A stretch of 38,782 nucleotides of DNA from Eubacterium sp. (GCA_017475785.1 JAFVEX010000097.1:1-38782); one strand, 5' to 3'; positions 24,925-33,740 are shown, numbered from the stretch's first letter. Notes: generated by a model from the sequence alone, not told the origin. Translations and numbers: made by a program.

Positions 24925-26331
24925 ATGAAAAAAAAACTGCTTCTGAAAATTATACTGGCGTACTTCGCGACAGGCATTCTCTGCTTTCTGCTGATTTCTA
25001 CGCTCGGCTCATCGATGATTTACCGGCGTATTGTCAGCGGCACGAGCCGCCGCCTGTACAATGAGGCAGTAAAAATCGCGAATTACAGCGGACGGCAGCT
25101 GATTGCGGATGAAGAATCCATGAACCGCTCTCTGTCCGGGCTGAAAACCATAGCCGTCTATGAAAACGCCAGAATCTGGTATATCAGCCCGCAGGGTGAA
25201 ATCCTGCTGGACACGGATGACGCGCACAAGCCCGGCTCGAGCGAGGTTCTCAATGGCTTTAATCCCGTTGCGTTCGGCACAAATTACTACACGCTGGGAC
25301 GTTTTTTTAATTATTTTGAATCTGATATGCTCAGCGTCATGGTTCCTGCGGCCAGCGGCCTGCAGATCCGCGGCTACCTCGCGATCCACATTCCCGTCAC
25401 GGAGCTGGTGGCAGAACGCGAGTCCATCGTGCGCGTCGTATTGCTGATTTTCCTGATTCTGTATGCCGTCATTCTCCTGTATGCGTGTTATGTAATCTGG
25501 GCTTCCTATCGTCCGCTGCTCAAAATCATACAGGGCGTAAAAGAATGTGCCGGCGGAAATCTGGAACGCAAGATCGACGTCAACACGAACGACGAATACG
25601 GCGACCTCGCCCAGTCCATCAATTTCCTGCTGACCGAGCTCCGTGAAAGTGAGGAATCGCAGCGCGCCTTTATCTCAAATGTCTCACATGACTTCCGCTC
25701 TCCTCTGACTTCCATCAAGGGTTATGTACAGGCCATGCTGGACGGAACCATCCCTACTGAAATGCAGGAGCGCTATCTCAACATCGTCCTGAACGAGACG
25801 AAACGTCTGGAGAAGCTGACAAGCGGCATCCTGATGCTGAATAATATCAATAACAAAGAGACGCAGCTGGATATCAGCACCTTTGACATCAACCGGGTGA
25901 TTAAGGATACCTCTGCGTCCTTTGAGGGAACCTGCATGGCGCGCCAGATCTCGATCGAGCTTATCCTGGCCGGCGCCGAGCTGTCTGTCAGCGCCGATTA
26001 CGGAAAAATCCAGCAGGTTCTCTACAACCTGCTGGACAACGCAATAAAATTCAGCTCCAATCACTCTGTGATCCAGATCGAGACCTCGATCCGTCATGAC
26101 AAGGTTTATATCTCCGTAAAAGACCACGGGATCGGCATTCCTCCCTCAGAAATCACGAAGATCTGGGAGCGTTTTTATAAAATTGACGCCTCCCGGGGCA
26201 ATGACACAAAGGGAACCGGCCTCGGTCTGGCAATTGTCCGCGACATTATCAACGCCCACGGGCAGACCATCGACGTGATCAGCACGGAACAGGCCGGCAC
26301 AGAATTCATCTTCTCACTGGCGCGCGGATAA
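24925..26331 (+). CDS. Membrane sensor histidine kinase
   Basis: This 468-residue kinase has a first membrane helix (7-28), an external sensor region (about 30-168; IWYISPQGEILLDTDD suggests a PAS/Cache-like fold), a second helix (168-193), HAMP (about 195-245), the H-box FISNVSHDFRSPLTS with phospho-accepting H255, N-box LYNLLDNAIKFSS, G1 DHGIGIP, F-box RFYK and G2 GTGLGLAIV. It pairs with the adjacent OmpR-type regulator. The signal is unknown. It converges with the AIR-synthase-related gene. Confidence 0.95.
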   Translation: MKKKLLLKIILAYFATGILCFLLISTLGSSMIYRRIVSGTSRRLYNEAVKIANYSGRQLIADEESMNRSLSGLKTIAVYENARIWYISPQGEILLDTDDAHKPGSSEVLNGFNPVAFGTNYYTLGRFFNYFESDMLSVMVPAASGLQIRGYLAIHIPVTELVAERESIVRVVLLIFLILYAVILLYACYVIWASYRPLLKIIQGVKECAGGNLERKIDVNTNDEYGDLAQSINFLLTELRESEESQRAFISNVSHDFRSPLTSIKGYVQAMLDGTIPTEMQERYLNIVLNETKRLEKLTSGILMLNNINNKETQLDISTFDINRVIKDTSASFEGTCMARQISIELILAGAELSVSADYGKIQQVLYNLLDNAIKFSSNHSVIQIETSIRHDKVYISVKDHGIGIPPSEITKIWERFYKIDASRGNDTKGTGLGLAIVRDIINAHGQTIDVISTEQAGTEFIFSLARG

Positions 26332-26374
26332 ACAAACAGCATTCCCCGCGCCCGTTCTGTCCGGAATCCCGGCA

Positions 26375-27379
26375 TCAGACTGACGGCTGGCTGCGGCTTC
26401 TGACCTTATAAAGCTCGTCTGTCTGCGGCCGGTCCAGATACCGCATGTCCTCTCCGTTTCGCAGAATCCTGTCTCTGCCGTCTGTCATCCGGCCGATGAC
26501 AGACGCCGGAATACCTGCCTCGCGCAGCGCTTCGGTCACTGCCTGAGCGTCCTTCGCCGCGATCAGCATTGAGCCGCTGGACATGATCTGGTAGGGGTTC
26601 AGGTCAAAAAACTCACAGATTTCTATCGTCTCCTGACGGACAGGAATCGTCCTCAGATCAACGGTCAGGCCACAGTGCGCCGCCTCTGCCATCTCCCAGA
26701 GCGCGCCAAACACGCCGCCTTCCGTAATATCATGCATTGCCCTCGCGCCTGCGGCGCGCGCAGCGCGCGCGTCAGCCACAACAGACAGATGCCGCGAAAA
26801 AGAAGCCGCTTCATCGACCAGTTCCGGCGTAAAACGCCGCAGAAGTTCTTCCCTGTGGTCAGCCGCGAGAATAGCCGTCGCCTCCAGACCGATCCATTTC
26901 GTGACGATCAGCGCGTCACCCGGCTCGATTTCCCGGGGATCCAGCAGCTTCCCATCCGGGACACGCCCGATTCCGGTCACGGTAATCAGCGGCTGATTGA
27001 CTGCCTCTGTAACCTCTGTGTGGCCGCCGATAATCTCCATGTTCAGCTGCTCGCAGATCTGCTCTGCCTCCCGAACCATCTTCCTGATATCCTGCTCTTC
27101 AATCTCCGGCGGCAGCAGCGCCGTCAAAAGGACAGCAACCGGATCCGCGCCGGAAGCCGCCAGGTCATTTGCCGTCACATGAATGGCCAGAGAGCCGATC
27201 TCTCCGGTCGTCCCCGTGATCGGATCGGTTGAAAACACAAATATTTCTGACGCGTCAGCGCGTACCGCCGCGCAGTCCACGCCCACAGCGGGTCCCGAGA
27301 GCACTTCCGGCCTGCGGTGCGCGATCTGTCGGATCACCGAGCGCTCCAGAACACTCTCCGGCAGTTTTCCTATCTTCAT
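26375..27379 (-). CDS. AIR synthase-related (PurM/HypE/ThiL superfamily) protein
   Basis: This 334-residue protein has the PurM-superfamily arrangement: an N-terminal ATP-binding half with VGVDCAAV, STDPITG and HVTANDLAASGADP (about 68-81), then EIIGGHTEVTEAVNQP, and a C-terminal half with AMHDITEGGVFGALWEMA and NPYQIMSSGSMLIAA. It lacks the C-terminal cysteine motif of HypE and the purine-pathway context of PurM, so the substrate is unknown. It has a GAGGGAA site and precedes the VanW-family gene by 75 bases on the same strand. Confidence 0.85.
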   Translation of the reverse strand: MKIGKLPESVLERSVIRQIAHRRPEVLSGPAVGVDCAAVRADASEIFVFSTDPITGTTGEIGSLAIHVTANDLAASGADPVAVLLTALLPPEIEEQDIRKMVREAEQICEQLNMEIIGGHTEVTEAVNQPLITVTGIGRVPDGKLLDPREIEPGDALIVTKWIGLEATAILAADHREELLRRFTPELVDEAASFSRHLSVVADARAARAAGARAMHDITEGGVFGALWEMAEAAHCGLTVDLRTIPVRQETIEICEFFDLNPYQIMSSGSMLIAAKDAQAVTEALREAGIPASVIGRMTDGRDRILRNGEDMRYLDRPQTDELYKVRSRSQPSV

Positions 27380-27422
27380 GACTGTATTTCCCTCGTATAG
27401 TATTTTCTATTGTCTCATCAGC

Positions 27423-27475
27423 TCTTTCAGCCGATGGCCGCCTTGACTGTTCTTTCAGCCGATGGCCGCCTTGAC
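27423..27475. repeat. 25-bp direct duplication across the VanW-family stop codon
   Basis: TCTTTCAGCCGATGGCCGCC-TTGAC occurs identically at 27423-27447 and 27451-27475, with three bases between. On the minus strand it duplicates the last codons and stop of the upstream gene, so the second copy lies just after the real stop. Confidence 0.9.
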
Positions 27476-28909
27476 AGCCTCGATATCATTTGTCTGAATT
27501 GCCTGATCCATGCGCTCAATAAAATCATCCGACGCGCCAAGTGTACCAATATGATACGTCAGCGGTGACATGCTGTATTCGCTGCTGTTGATCTGGATCT
27601 CGTCAACCTTCTCACCGTTCTGATAGACCAGCTTCCAGGCCTCCGTCTCCAGCCCGTTTCTGCCGCCGGTTGCTGTGATATCACCGGCCTCCAGCTCATT
27701 GTCATATACGAACTGCGTCGTAAACTCCGTCTCATTAATCGTGCGGCTCTCAAACTCTATCGTCCTGGCCGGATCCCGGCTCTCTTTTCCGTACAGCTCA
27801 AAGGTTACATATCCGTCCTCCACCGCTCCATGGATATAGATCGGTGTGTCGGTGTCGTTTACGAAACAGAAGTTTTTCACATCATCGGCAATTGCCGCGT
27901 CAAAAGAGGGCAGAACATAGTTCACTGTCATGGAGTGGGGATATCGCTCAGACACCTCCAGCTCCGCCTCCAGGACGGCGCGGTAGAGTGTCGTAGATAC
28001 CTGACAGATCCCCCCGCCAAAGGATTCCACGATTTCGCCGTTCTCGTAGGCGCCTGCCATCTCATATCCGTTTTCCTCGCTCGTCTCTCCTACCACCTGG
28101 TTAAAATCAAATTCTTCGCCGGGGTAGAGAATCGTGCCGCTGATCTTCTCCGCGGCCATGCGGATATTGTGGATGCGCGCCTCGTCACTTCCGGAGTAAG
28201 ACGTGCTGCCGCTTCCGATCAGATCTTTTACGCCGGAGAGCGCATCGATGTTCCCGGTAGCCGGCACCACCTTGCTGACAAGCTCGATGCCGCCCAGGCC
28301 GCCGTGCCAGTCCTGTTCCAGATACGTGTGGATTTTTTCTGCGGATTCCTCGATCTGCACCTTCAGGCCGTCGACCTTGTCGACTGCTGTCATTGTCTGG
28401 TCATCATTCAGGACCATCGTGACCGGAACCGGCTCTGTGTTGATTTCATCCTGTTTCCCGGTCAGGGCAATGCGGATCGCCTTCTCATCAAAGGCCAGCC
28501 GGAGCGGGAGCACGATGCTGCCGTTTTCCTGCAGATACAGATCCGCCTGATATCTGCGGAGAACATTACCCTTCTGCCCGATCAGCATGGCGAGATCCAC
28601 GACCTCCGGGTTTGTGCACGAAAGACCCAGCTCTCCTGCCGTAATCTCCGTCGAAGTGTCGCCCATAGTCAGGACGATCACATCGTCCGACAAGTCGGCA
28701 AGCTTCTGCTCATAGGCTTTCTGCACCTCGCTCTGCGCCATCCCCGTCACATTAATATCTTCCAGATAGACGCCCTCCGAGCAGGAATCCTGGTCCGGCG
28801 GCGCGGCCATTACAAGCTGCATCAGCACCGGCAGAACCATCACAACTGCCAGAATAACGGCAATGATAATGGTAATGAGTCTTCTCCTTCTCTGCTTCTT
28901 TTGATTCAT
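27455..28909 (-). CDS. VanW-family membrane-anchored protein
   Basis: This 484-residue protein has an N-terminal positive stretch (QKKQRRRR), one membrane helix (about 12-35), a tandem extracellular YoaR-like region (about 45-220) and a VanW domain with YPGEEFDFNQVVGE and GGGICQVSTTLYRA, then a beta-rich tail. VanW was named from vancomycin-resistance clusters, but its biochemical role is unknown and most Clostridia carry copies unrelated to resistance. The ATG at 28909 with GGAGG nine bases upstream is preferred over a GTG seven codons earlier. Confidence 0.9.
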   Translation of the reverse strand: MNQKKQRRRRLITIIIAVILAVVMVLPVLMQLVMAAPPDQDSCSEGVYLEDINVTGMAQSEVQKAYEQKLADLSDDVIVLTMGDTSTEITAGELGLSCTNPEVVDLAMLIGQKGNVLRRYQADLYLQENGSIVLPLRLAFDEKAIRIALTGKQDEINTEPVPVTMVLNDDQTMTAVDKVDGLKVQIEESAEKIHTYLEQDWHGGLGGIELVSKVVPATGNIDALSGVKDLIGSGSTSYSGSDEARIHNIRMAAEKISGTILYPGEEFDFNQVVGETSEENGYEMAGAYENGEIVESFGGGICQVSTTLYRAVLEAELEVSERYPHSMTVNYVLPSFDAAIADDVKNFCFVNDTDTPIYIHGAVEDGYVTFELYGKESRDPARTIEFESRTINETEFTTQFVYDNELEAGDITATGGRNGLETEAWKLVYQNGEKVDEIQINSSEYSMSPLTYHIGTLGASDDFIERMDQAIQTNDIEAVKAAIG

Positions 28910-28947
28910 AGAATCAGGCCTCCAAAACACAGTGATACAATTCAGAA

Positions 28948-29110
28948 CAAAGTCCGCAATCAGACTTCTGCTCCTCTACCCCCTCAATCATGAGGGGATT
29001 GCGGACTTTGCGCGGCCCTGCTCGTCCAGTGGACGAGCGTTTAGGGCGGACCGAAGTGGAACGAAGACCGCTGCTGGTCACCGTCAGGTGACATCTTCCT
29101 TACAGCAGCG
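28948..29110. repeat. Cluster of three nested palindromes upstream of the VanW-family gene
   Basis: First, CAAAGTCCGCAATC (28948-28961) / GATTGCGGACTTTG (28997-29010), a perfect 14-bp pair enclosing CCCCTCA/TGAGGGG. Second, GCCCT (29015-29019) / AGGGC (29043-29047) enclosing GCTCGTCC/GGACGAGC. Third, CGCTGCTG (29069-29076) / CAGCAGCG (29103-29110) enclosing GTCACC/GGTGAC. The 28931-29165 spacer has no gene. The block may form the structured 5' leader of the VanW-family transcript or be a REP-type repeat. Confidence 0.75.
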
Positions 29111-29132
29111 TGCGCATCCCCCGGAGGGTTTT

Positions 29133-29167
29133 ACTATATAGAAAATTCTTAGGATTTCCTATATAGT
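29133..29167. repeat. AT-rich palindrome, copy 1
   Basis: ACTATATAG (29133-29141) and CTATATAGT (29159-29167) flank AAAATTCTTAGGATTTC. It directly abuts the A-tract of the tRNA-Gly terminator. It is the most diverged of three similar palindromes in the window. Confidence 0.6.
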
Positions 29168-29194
29168 AAAAAAGAGACCGCCACTGACGGTCTC
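29168..29194 (-). terminator. Terminator after tRNA-Gly
   Basis: On the minus strand GAGACCG-TCAGTGG-CGGTCTC is followed by TTTTTT, five bases after the tRNA 3' end region. Confidence 0.9.
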
Positions 29195-29199
29195 ATGTG

Positions 29200-29271
29200 A
29201 GCGCGAGACGGGATTCGAACCCGCGACCCCAACCTTGGCAAGGTTGTACTCCACCCCTGAGCCACTCGCGC
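29200..29271 (-). tRNA. tRNA-Gly(GCC)
   Basis: The acceptor GCGCGAG pairs with CTCGCGC, the anticodon stem CAACC/GGTTG encloses TTGCCAA (anticodon GCC), and the T arm is GCGGG-TTCGAAT-CCCGT. The discriminator is U, usual for glycine. CCA is not encoded. Confidence 0.95.
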
Positions 29272-29306
29272 GTATTGCGATCCGAACGTATCGAACCAAC
29301 AAGCGT

Positions 29307-29335
29307 ATACTACTATAATTCGGGTTTCTTGTCAA
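29307..29335 (-). promoter_or_regulatory. Promoter of tRNA-Gly
   Basis: Perfect TTGACA (29335-29330), 17-base spacer and TAGTAT (29312-29307) on the minus strand, about 35 bases upstream of the mature tRNA. Confidence 0.8.
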
Positions 29336-29404
29336 GGAAAAACGAACCATTTTTCCGGAATTTTTTTTGAACATTTTTTTGAACGCCAATTTTTTGTTTT
29401 GTTT

Positions 29405-29431
29405 CATAGGAAACACGAGGAATTTCCTATG
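29405..29431. repeat. AT-rich palindrome, copy 2
   Basis: CATAGGAAA (29405-29413) and TTTCCTATG (29423-29431) flank CACGAGGAA. It lies next to the rny terminator, between it and the tRNA-Gly promoter region. Confidence 0.75.
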
Positions 29432-29432
29432 A

Positions 29433-29471
29433 GATAAAAACAAAACGCTGCCGGGAAAAATTCCCGGCAGC
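29433..29471 (-). terminator. Terminator of rny
   Basis: On the minus strand GCTGCCGGG-aattttt-CCCGGCAGC (29471-29447) is followed by GTTTTGTTTTTAT. It begins ten bases after the rny stop codon. Confidence 0.9.
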
Positions 29472-29481
29472 ACTGCTGTCT

Positions 29482-31065
29482 TTACTTCGCGTAATCAATT
29501 ACGCGGCTCTCACGAATTACATTTACTTTAATCTGTCCAGGATAATCCAGCTCATCCTCTATTTGCTTTGATATATCTCTGGCAAGCAGCACCATGTCAG
29601 CATCTGAAATCTGCTCCGGCACTACCATAACGCGTACTTCTCTGCCCGCTTGAATTGCAAAAGATTTCTCGACTCCCTTGAAGGAGTTCGTGATGTTTTC
29701 CAGATCTTTCAGTCTGTTTGTGTAAGCCTCGAGGGTCTCTCTTCTCGCGCCCGGACGTGACGCGGAGATCGCGTCGGCCGCCTGCACGATGCAGGAAATC
29801 AATGACGTCTGCTCCACATCCCCGTGATGGGACTCAACCGCATTGATAACTATTTCAGGCTCCTTATACTTTCTGCAGAGGTCTGCGCCAATCTGGATGT
29901 GCGAGCCCTCTACTTCATGGTCAATTGACTTTCCGATATCGTGAAGAAGGCCGGCGCGCTTTGCCATGCGCACATCAAGACCAATTTCACCTGCCAGCAG
30001 TCCGCTCAGCTGCGCGACCTCTACCGAGTGGCGAAGTGCGTTCTGACCGTAGCTTGTGCGGAAAATCATGCAGCCCAGCAGTCTGATCAGCTCAGAGTGG
30101 ATGCCGCGCACGCCAACTTCCATAGCGGCAGCTTCGCCTTCCTCGCGGATCCTGGCGTCGACTTCCTTCCGGGCTTTTTCGATCATCTCCTCGATCCTGG
30201 CCGGGTGAATTCTGCCGTCCAGAATCAGCTTCTCAAGGGCGATCCTGGCCACCTCGCGGCGGATCGGGTCGAAGGATGAAAGAATCACCGCCTCCGGCGT
30301 GTCATCAATAATCAGATCCACACCTGTGGCATTCTCGAGTGCGCGGATATTGCGTCCCTCGCGGCCGATGATCCTTCCTTTCATCTCGTCGCCTGGAAGC
30401 TGGACAACGGAAATCGTCGTCTCAGATACGTGATCCACAGCACACTTCTGGATCGCAGTGACGACGTACTCCTGCGCCTTGCGGCCGGCCTCGTCCTTTG
30501 CCCTGCTGACGTATTCCTTGTAAAGTCTGGCTGTGTCTTCCTTGACGTCTTCTTCAACAGTTTTTAAGAGGAAATCTTTTGCTTCTTCGGAGGTTAATCC
30601 GGAGATTCTCTCCAGCTCCTGTACGCGTTGTTCTCGTAATTCGTCGACCTGCTTTTCTTTCTTTCTGAGTTCTGCTTCTTTCGCAGTCAGATGGCTCTCA
30701 CGGCGTTCCAGCGATTCCGCCTTTTTATCAACGGATTCTTCCTTCGCCAGGACGCGCTTTTCATACCTCTGCAGCTCTGCTCTCTGCTCCCGGTTCTCCT
30801 TTTCATGTTCGTTTTTGAGCTTTTCCTGCTCGTTTTTGAGCCGGATACTCTCTTCCTTCACTTCGAGGAGCGCCTCGCGCTTCTGAGACTCTGCGGATTT
30901 GATCGCCTCATCAATGATAGACCTTGCTTTTTCCTCCGCAGACCCGACTGTCTCAGAATCTTCTCTGATTTTGCGGGCTACTGCGGCCTTGCCTGCAAGC
31001 GGCACGGCGATCAGTATGGTGACAACCACTGCAACGATCGTAACAATCACTCCGACTGTACCCAT
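29482..31065 (-). CDS. rny: Ribonuclease Y
   Basis: RNase Y is the main membrane-bound endoribonuclease starting mRNA decay in many Gram-positives. The 527-residue protein has an N-terminal membrane helix (about 3-25), a long charged coiled coil (about 30-200), a KH domain with [15 protein letters not shown] (about 220-235), and an HD domain with [24 protein letters not shown] and SHHGDVEQ. It has its own promoter and terminator. Its AGGAGG ribosome binding site is inside a short self-complementary sequence. Confidence 0.97.
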   Translation of the reverse strand: MGTVGVIVTIVAVVVTILIAVPLAGKAAVARKIREDSETVGSAEEKARSIIDEAIKSAESQKREALLEVKEESIRLKNEQEKLKNEHEKENREQRAELQRYEKRVLAKEESVDKKAESLERRESHLTAKEAELRKKEKQVDELREQRVQELERISGLTSEEAKDFLLKTVEEDVKEDTARLYKEYVSRAKDEAGRKAQEYVVTAIQKCAVDHVSETTISVVQLPGDEMKGRIIGREGRNIRALENATGVDLIIDDTPEAVILSSFDPIRREVARIALEKLILDGRIHPARIEEMIEKARKEVDARIREEGEAAAMEVGVRGIHSELIRLLGCMIFRTSYGQNALRHSVEVAQLSGLLAGEIGLDVRMAKRAGLLHDIGKSIDHEVEGSHIQIGADLCRKYKEPEIVINAVESHHGDVEQTSLISCIVQAADAISASRPGARRETLEAYTNRLKDLENITNSFKGVEKSFAIQAGREVRVMVVPEQISDADMVLLARDISKQIEDELDYPGQIKVNVIRESRVIDYAK

Positions 31066-31068
31066 TAC

Positions 31069-31081
31069 AGGAGCACCTCCT
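31069..31081 (-). promoter_or_regulatory. Self-complementary ribosome binding site of rny
   Basis: On the minus strand AGGAG-GTG-CTCCT places the Shine-Dalgarno sequence in one arm of a 5-bp hairpin ending five bases before the rny ATG (GTA then ATG). Folding would hide the site. Confidence 0.45.
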
Positions 31082-31114
31082 ATTCAGTTTTCATTGTACA
31101 ATTACAACGTATTA

Positions 31115-31143
31115 ATTCTATACTGATTCGACCGGTTTGTCAA
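31115..31143 (-). promoter_or_regulatory. Promoter of rny
   Basis: Perfect TTGACA (31143-31138), 17-base spacer and TAGAAT (31120-31115) on the minus strand, about 50 bases before the ATG. Confidence 0.85.
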
Positions 31144-31194
31144 ACAATTCAGAAACAATTTCTCCACCCGGTTTTATGCCCTGCCGGGCAGCTC

Positions 31195-31680
31195 TCACCT
31201 GTCCAACTCACAGATTTCAAAATGCGCCAGATGATCCTTGTCGATCGTCATCATAATATAGCTCGGCCTTCTGCCGATCTGCCTCGGGTAGCCAAGCGAA
31301 CCGGGATTCAGCAGCACCAGATTGTTCTTCTTTTCTATCATGGGTCTGTGCGTGTGGCCGCAGATCACGATATCGGCGCGCCTGCTGACCGCCTCGTCCC
31401 GCAGCATCTCAGTTCCCAGCGCAATGCCATAATTATGTCCGTGCGTCAGAAACACGCGGTAATCACCCAGCATAAAGGTCAGCTCTCTGGAGAGCGACGA
31501 GAACCAGTCATTGTTTCCGGAAACAATATAGAGGGGGCAATTCGCGGTTTTTGCGATATAGTCCTCCTGTCCCTCGATATCACCTGCGTGAATCAGGATG
31601 TCCACCGGCCCGGTTTTCTTCAAGACAGCCGGAAGACGCTCTGCAAATCCGTGCGTGTCGCTGATGATCAGAATTTTCAT
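31195..31680 (-). CDS. YfcE/MJ0936-family metallophosphoesterase
   Basis: This 161-residue single-domain calcineurin-like phosphoesterase has all metal motifs: SDTHG (7-11), HAGDIEG (31-37), VSGNNDW, LTHGHNYG and CGHTHRP. YfcE-type enzymes hydrolyse phosphodiesters in vitro; the natural substrate is unclear. Its ATG overlaps the rdgB stop by four bases (ATGA), so the two are coupled. Confidence 0.92.
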   Translation of the reverse strand: MKILIISDTHGFAERLPAVLKKTGPVDILIHAGDIEGQEDYIAKTANCPLYIVSGNNDWFSSLSRELTFMLGDYRVFLTHGHNYGIALGTEMLRDEAVSRRADIVICGHTHRPMIEKKNNLVLLNPGSLGYPRQIGRRPSYIMMTIDKDHLAHFEICELDR

Positions 31681-32300
31681 AGATCCAACCTCCGTGCCAG
31701 CGCCTGCTTCATCGCGCGGAGTGCCCTGCCGCGGTGACTGACCGCGTCCTTCTCCTCCGGCGGCAGCTCAGCAGTCGTGATCCCGCGGTCAGGAAGATAG
31801 AAAATCGGATCATAGCCAAAACCATTTGTCCCGCGCTCCTCATACCCGATGATTCCCTCTATCGTACCGGCCGTCTGCAAAAGACTTCCGTCCGGCAGAA
31901 CCGCGGCGATCGCGCAGACAAACCGCGCAGTGCGCGCCTCATCCGGAACGCCCTCCAGCCTGTCAATCAGAGACTGGTTTTTGATTCTGTAGGAAGTGTC
32001 CTCTCCCATATAGCGCGCCGAATAAATCCCCGGCTCACCGCCCAGGTAGTCCACCTCCAGCCCGGAGTCATCCGCCATGACAATCACACGGGCCATGTCG
32101 CAGCCGTCACCGCACAGCGCGTCCGCGACCGTCTTCGCCTTTATGGCGGCATTTTCCGCAAAGGTCGTCCCCGTCTCGTTGATCAGCGGATCCACGCCCG
32201 CCTCCTTCATGGAACAGATTTCCATCCCGGTGTCGGACATGATCTGTCTGATTTCTTTCATTTTGCCGGCATTCCCGGTCGCAAATACAATCTTAAACAT
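31677..32300 (-). CDS. rdgB: XTP/dITP diphosphatase (HAM1/RdgB)
   Basis: This house-cleaning pyrophosphatase hydrolyses dITP, XTP and ITP. Family motifs are FATGNAGKMKEI at the N-terminus, VMADDSGLEVDYLGGEPGIYSARY, and GTNGFGYDPIFYLP with VSHRGRALR at the C-terminus. Starting at MFKIVF (32300) gives 207 residues, the usual size, with AGGAAG 12 bases upstream. A start 11 codons earlier (32333) has no ribosome binding site but lies eight bases after a TGT-TATATT box and could be used on a leaderless message. It is coupled to the phosphoesterase gene. Confidence 0.93.
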   Translation of the reverse strand: MFKIVFATGNAGKMKEIRQIMSDTGMEICSMKEAGVDPLINETGTTFAENAAIKAKTVADALCGDGCDMARVIVMADDSGLEVDYLGGEPGIYSARYMGEDTSYRIKNQSLIDRLEGVPDEARTARFVCAIAAVLPDGSLLQTAGTIEGIIGYEERGTNGFGYDPIFYLPDRGITTAELPPEEKDAVSHRGRALRAMKQALARRLDL

Positions 32301-32365
32301 TCGACAAACAAGCTTCCTGTCTTTTTTACTCATTAACTCACAATATAACAGTACTTTACTATAGC

Positions 32366-33517
32366 TTATTTTGCGGCCGCGCGCAATGGCTTCGGTCCCG
32401 GATACTGATAAAAATAAGTCTTCAACATACCATTATATATTTTCCGGTTTTTCGCGGCTTTTCTGCCGATGGCCTGCTCTGTGCCTTCGAATCCGGAAAT
32501 CAGATACATGGACCAGGTATCCAGTTTCTCAAACCGCTCACCGAGCGTCCGGTAAAGCAGCGGAAGTGCTTCCTTTTCCTCCAGCCGCTCGCCGTAAGGC
32601 GGATTTGTAATGATAAAGCCATACTTCCCGCTGTGCGACAGCTCCGAGACCGGTCTTTGCTGAAAATGAATCAGATGGCTGACGCCTGCGCGCTCCGCGT
32701 TATCGCGCGCCGCGGCGATCACCTGGCCGTCGATATCGTACCCCTGAAGATCCGTGTGTACCTGCAGATTCAGCAGATCCTCCGCCTCCTCCCTGACATC
32801 AGACCAGATTTCAGAAGGAATCAGATGCTGCCACGTCTCCGCGAGGAACGTCCGGTGCAGCCCGGGCGCCATGTTGGCCGCCATCATGGCCGCCTCGATC
32901 GGAAATGTGCCGCTCCCGCCGAAGGGATCCACGAGAATCCGGTTTCCCTTCCATGGCGTCAGCATAATCAGGGCGGCTGCAAGCGTTTCGGTAATCGGCG
33001 CCTTTGCAGTCTGCAGGCGGTAGCCGCGCTTATGAAGCGAAATCCCCGTCGTATCCAGCCCGATGGTCACGACATCCTTCATAATTGATACACGGATCGG
33101 AAAAGACGGCCCTGTTTCGTCAAACCAGCTGACGTGATAGACCTGCTTCAACCGCTCGACAATTGCCTTTTTCATGATGGACTGAATATCTGAAGGGCTG
33201 AACAGCCTGCTCCGGACGGAGTTTGCTTTCGCGACCCAGAATTTTCCGTCTTTTGGGAGATACCGCTCCCACGGAAGCGCCTTCGTCTTTTCGAACAGTT
33301 CCTCAAAGGTCCCCGCAGAGAACGAACCTACCTTCAGCAGAATACGCTCCGTTGTACGCAGAAACATGTTGGCGTCCGCAACCGCGCGCGCGTCGCCGGT
33401 GAAGGATACCTTGCCGTCCTCCACATGCTTGATTTCATATCCGAGATCTGTCAGTTCCCTCTTCATGACGGATTCCAGGCCGAAATGACAGGGTGCGATC
33501 AGTTCATAGCGTTCCAT
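32366..33517 (-). CDS. THUMP-domain rRNA guanine-N2 methyltransferase (YpsC/RlmL-like)
   Basis: This 383-residue class I SAM methylase has an N-terminal ferredoxin-like plus THUMP region (about 1-155, LLKVGSFSAGTFEELF), then the catalytic domain with VDPFGGSGTFPIEAA and the N2-guanine motif ITNPPYGERL. It resembles the first half of RlmL and B. subtilis YpsC, thought to modify G2445 of 23S rRNA. It leads the ypsC-rdgB-yfcE gene set and has a long structured 5' leader. Confidence 0.9.
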   Translation of the reverse strand: MERYELIAPCHFGLESVMKRELTDLGYEIKHVEDGKVSFTGDARAVADANMFLRTTERILLKVGSFSAGTFEELFEKTKALPWERYLPKDGKFWVAKANSVRSRLFSPSDIQSIMKKAIVERLKQVYHVSWFDETGPSFPIRVSIMKDVVTIGLDTTGISLHKRGYRLQTAKAPITETLAAALIMLTPWKGNRILVDPFGGSGTFPIEAAMMAANMAPGLHRTFLAETWQHLIPSEIWSDVREEAEDLLNLQVHTDLQGYDIDGQVIAAARDNAERAGVSHLIHFQQRPVSELSHSGKYGFIITNPPYGERLEEKEALPLLYRTLGERFEKLDTWSMYLISGFEGTEQAIGRKAAKNRKIYNGMLKTYFYQYPGPKPLRAAAK

Positions 33518-33554
33518 ATTGCACAGCTCCAGTTTTCCCGCTGACAGAGAAACA

Positions 33555-33577
33555 CCCCGGTAGGGGAGCTACCGAGG
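33555..33577 (-). promoter_or_regulatory. Hairpin in the YpsC-like gene leader
   Basis: CCCCGGTAG (33555-33563) and CTACCGAGG (33569-33577) form a nine-pair stem, one G-U on the transcript, with a five-base loop. It is not followed by a T-run. It sits in a leader of about 140 bases. Confidence 0.55.
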
Positions 33578-33598
33578 CATTTCGAGGGGAGTATAAAT

Positions 33599-33620
33599 AA
33601 TTAATAAGGGGTTATTAATT
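33599..33620. repeat. AT-rich palindrome AATTAATAA-GGGG-TTATTAATT
   Basis: A perfect 9-bp inverted repeat with a four-base centre lies between the divergent YpsC-like and ABC-F genes. The surrounding 33580-33740 is strongly AT-rich and has no gene. Confidence 0.7.
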
Positions 33621-33663
33621 GTAAAAAAAATTTTTTGAAGGGTAAATTCTTTTTACAAGGATG

Positions 33664-33692
33664 ATTATATAACAGCAAACATAAAAAATCAA
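33664..33692 (-). promoter_or_regulatory. Promoter of the YpsC-like gene
   Basis: TTGATT (33692-33687), 17-base spacer and TATAAT (33669-33664) on the minus strand. The predicted leader is about 140 bases. Confidence 0.8.
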
Positions 33693-33740
33693 CAAAAATT
33701 TATACAATTTAAACATTTTTATAGCAAATCGAGCAGGCTT

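Noticed and set aside
27455..28909. Vancomycin resistance locus
   Set aside because: Only a VanW-family domain is present; there are no VanA/VanB ligase, VanH or VanX genes, and VanW proteins are common without resistance.
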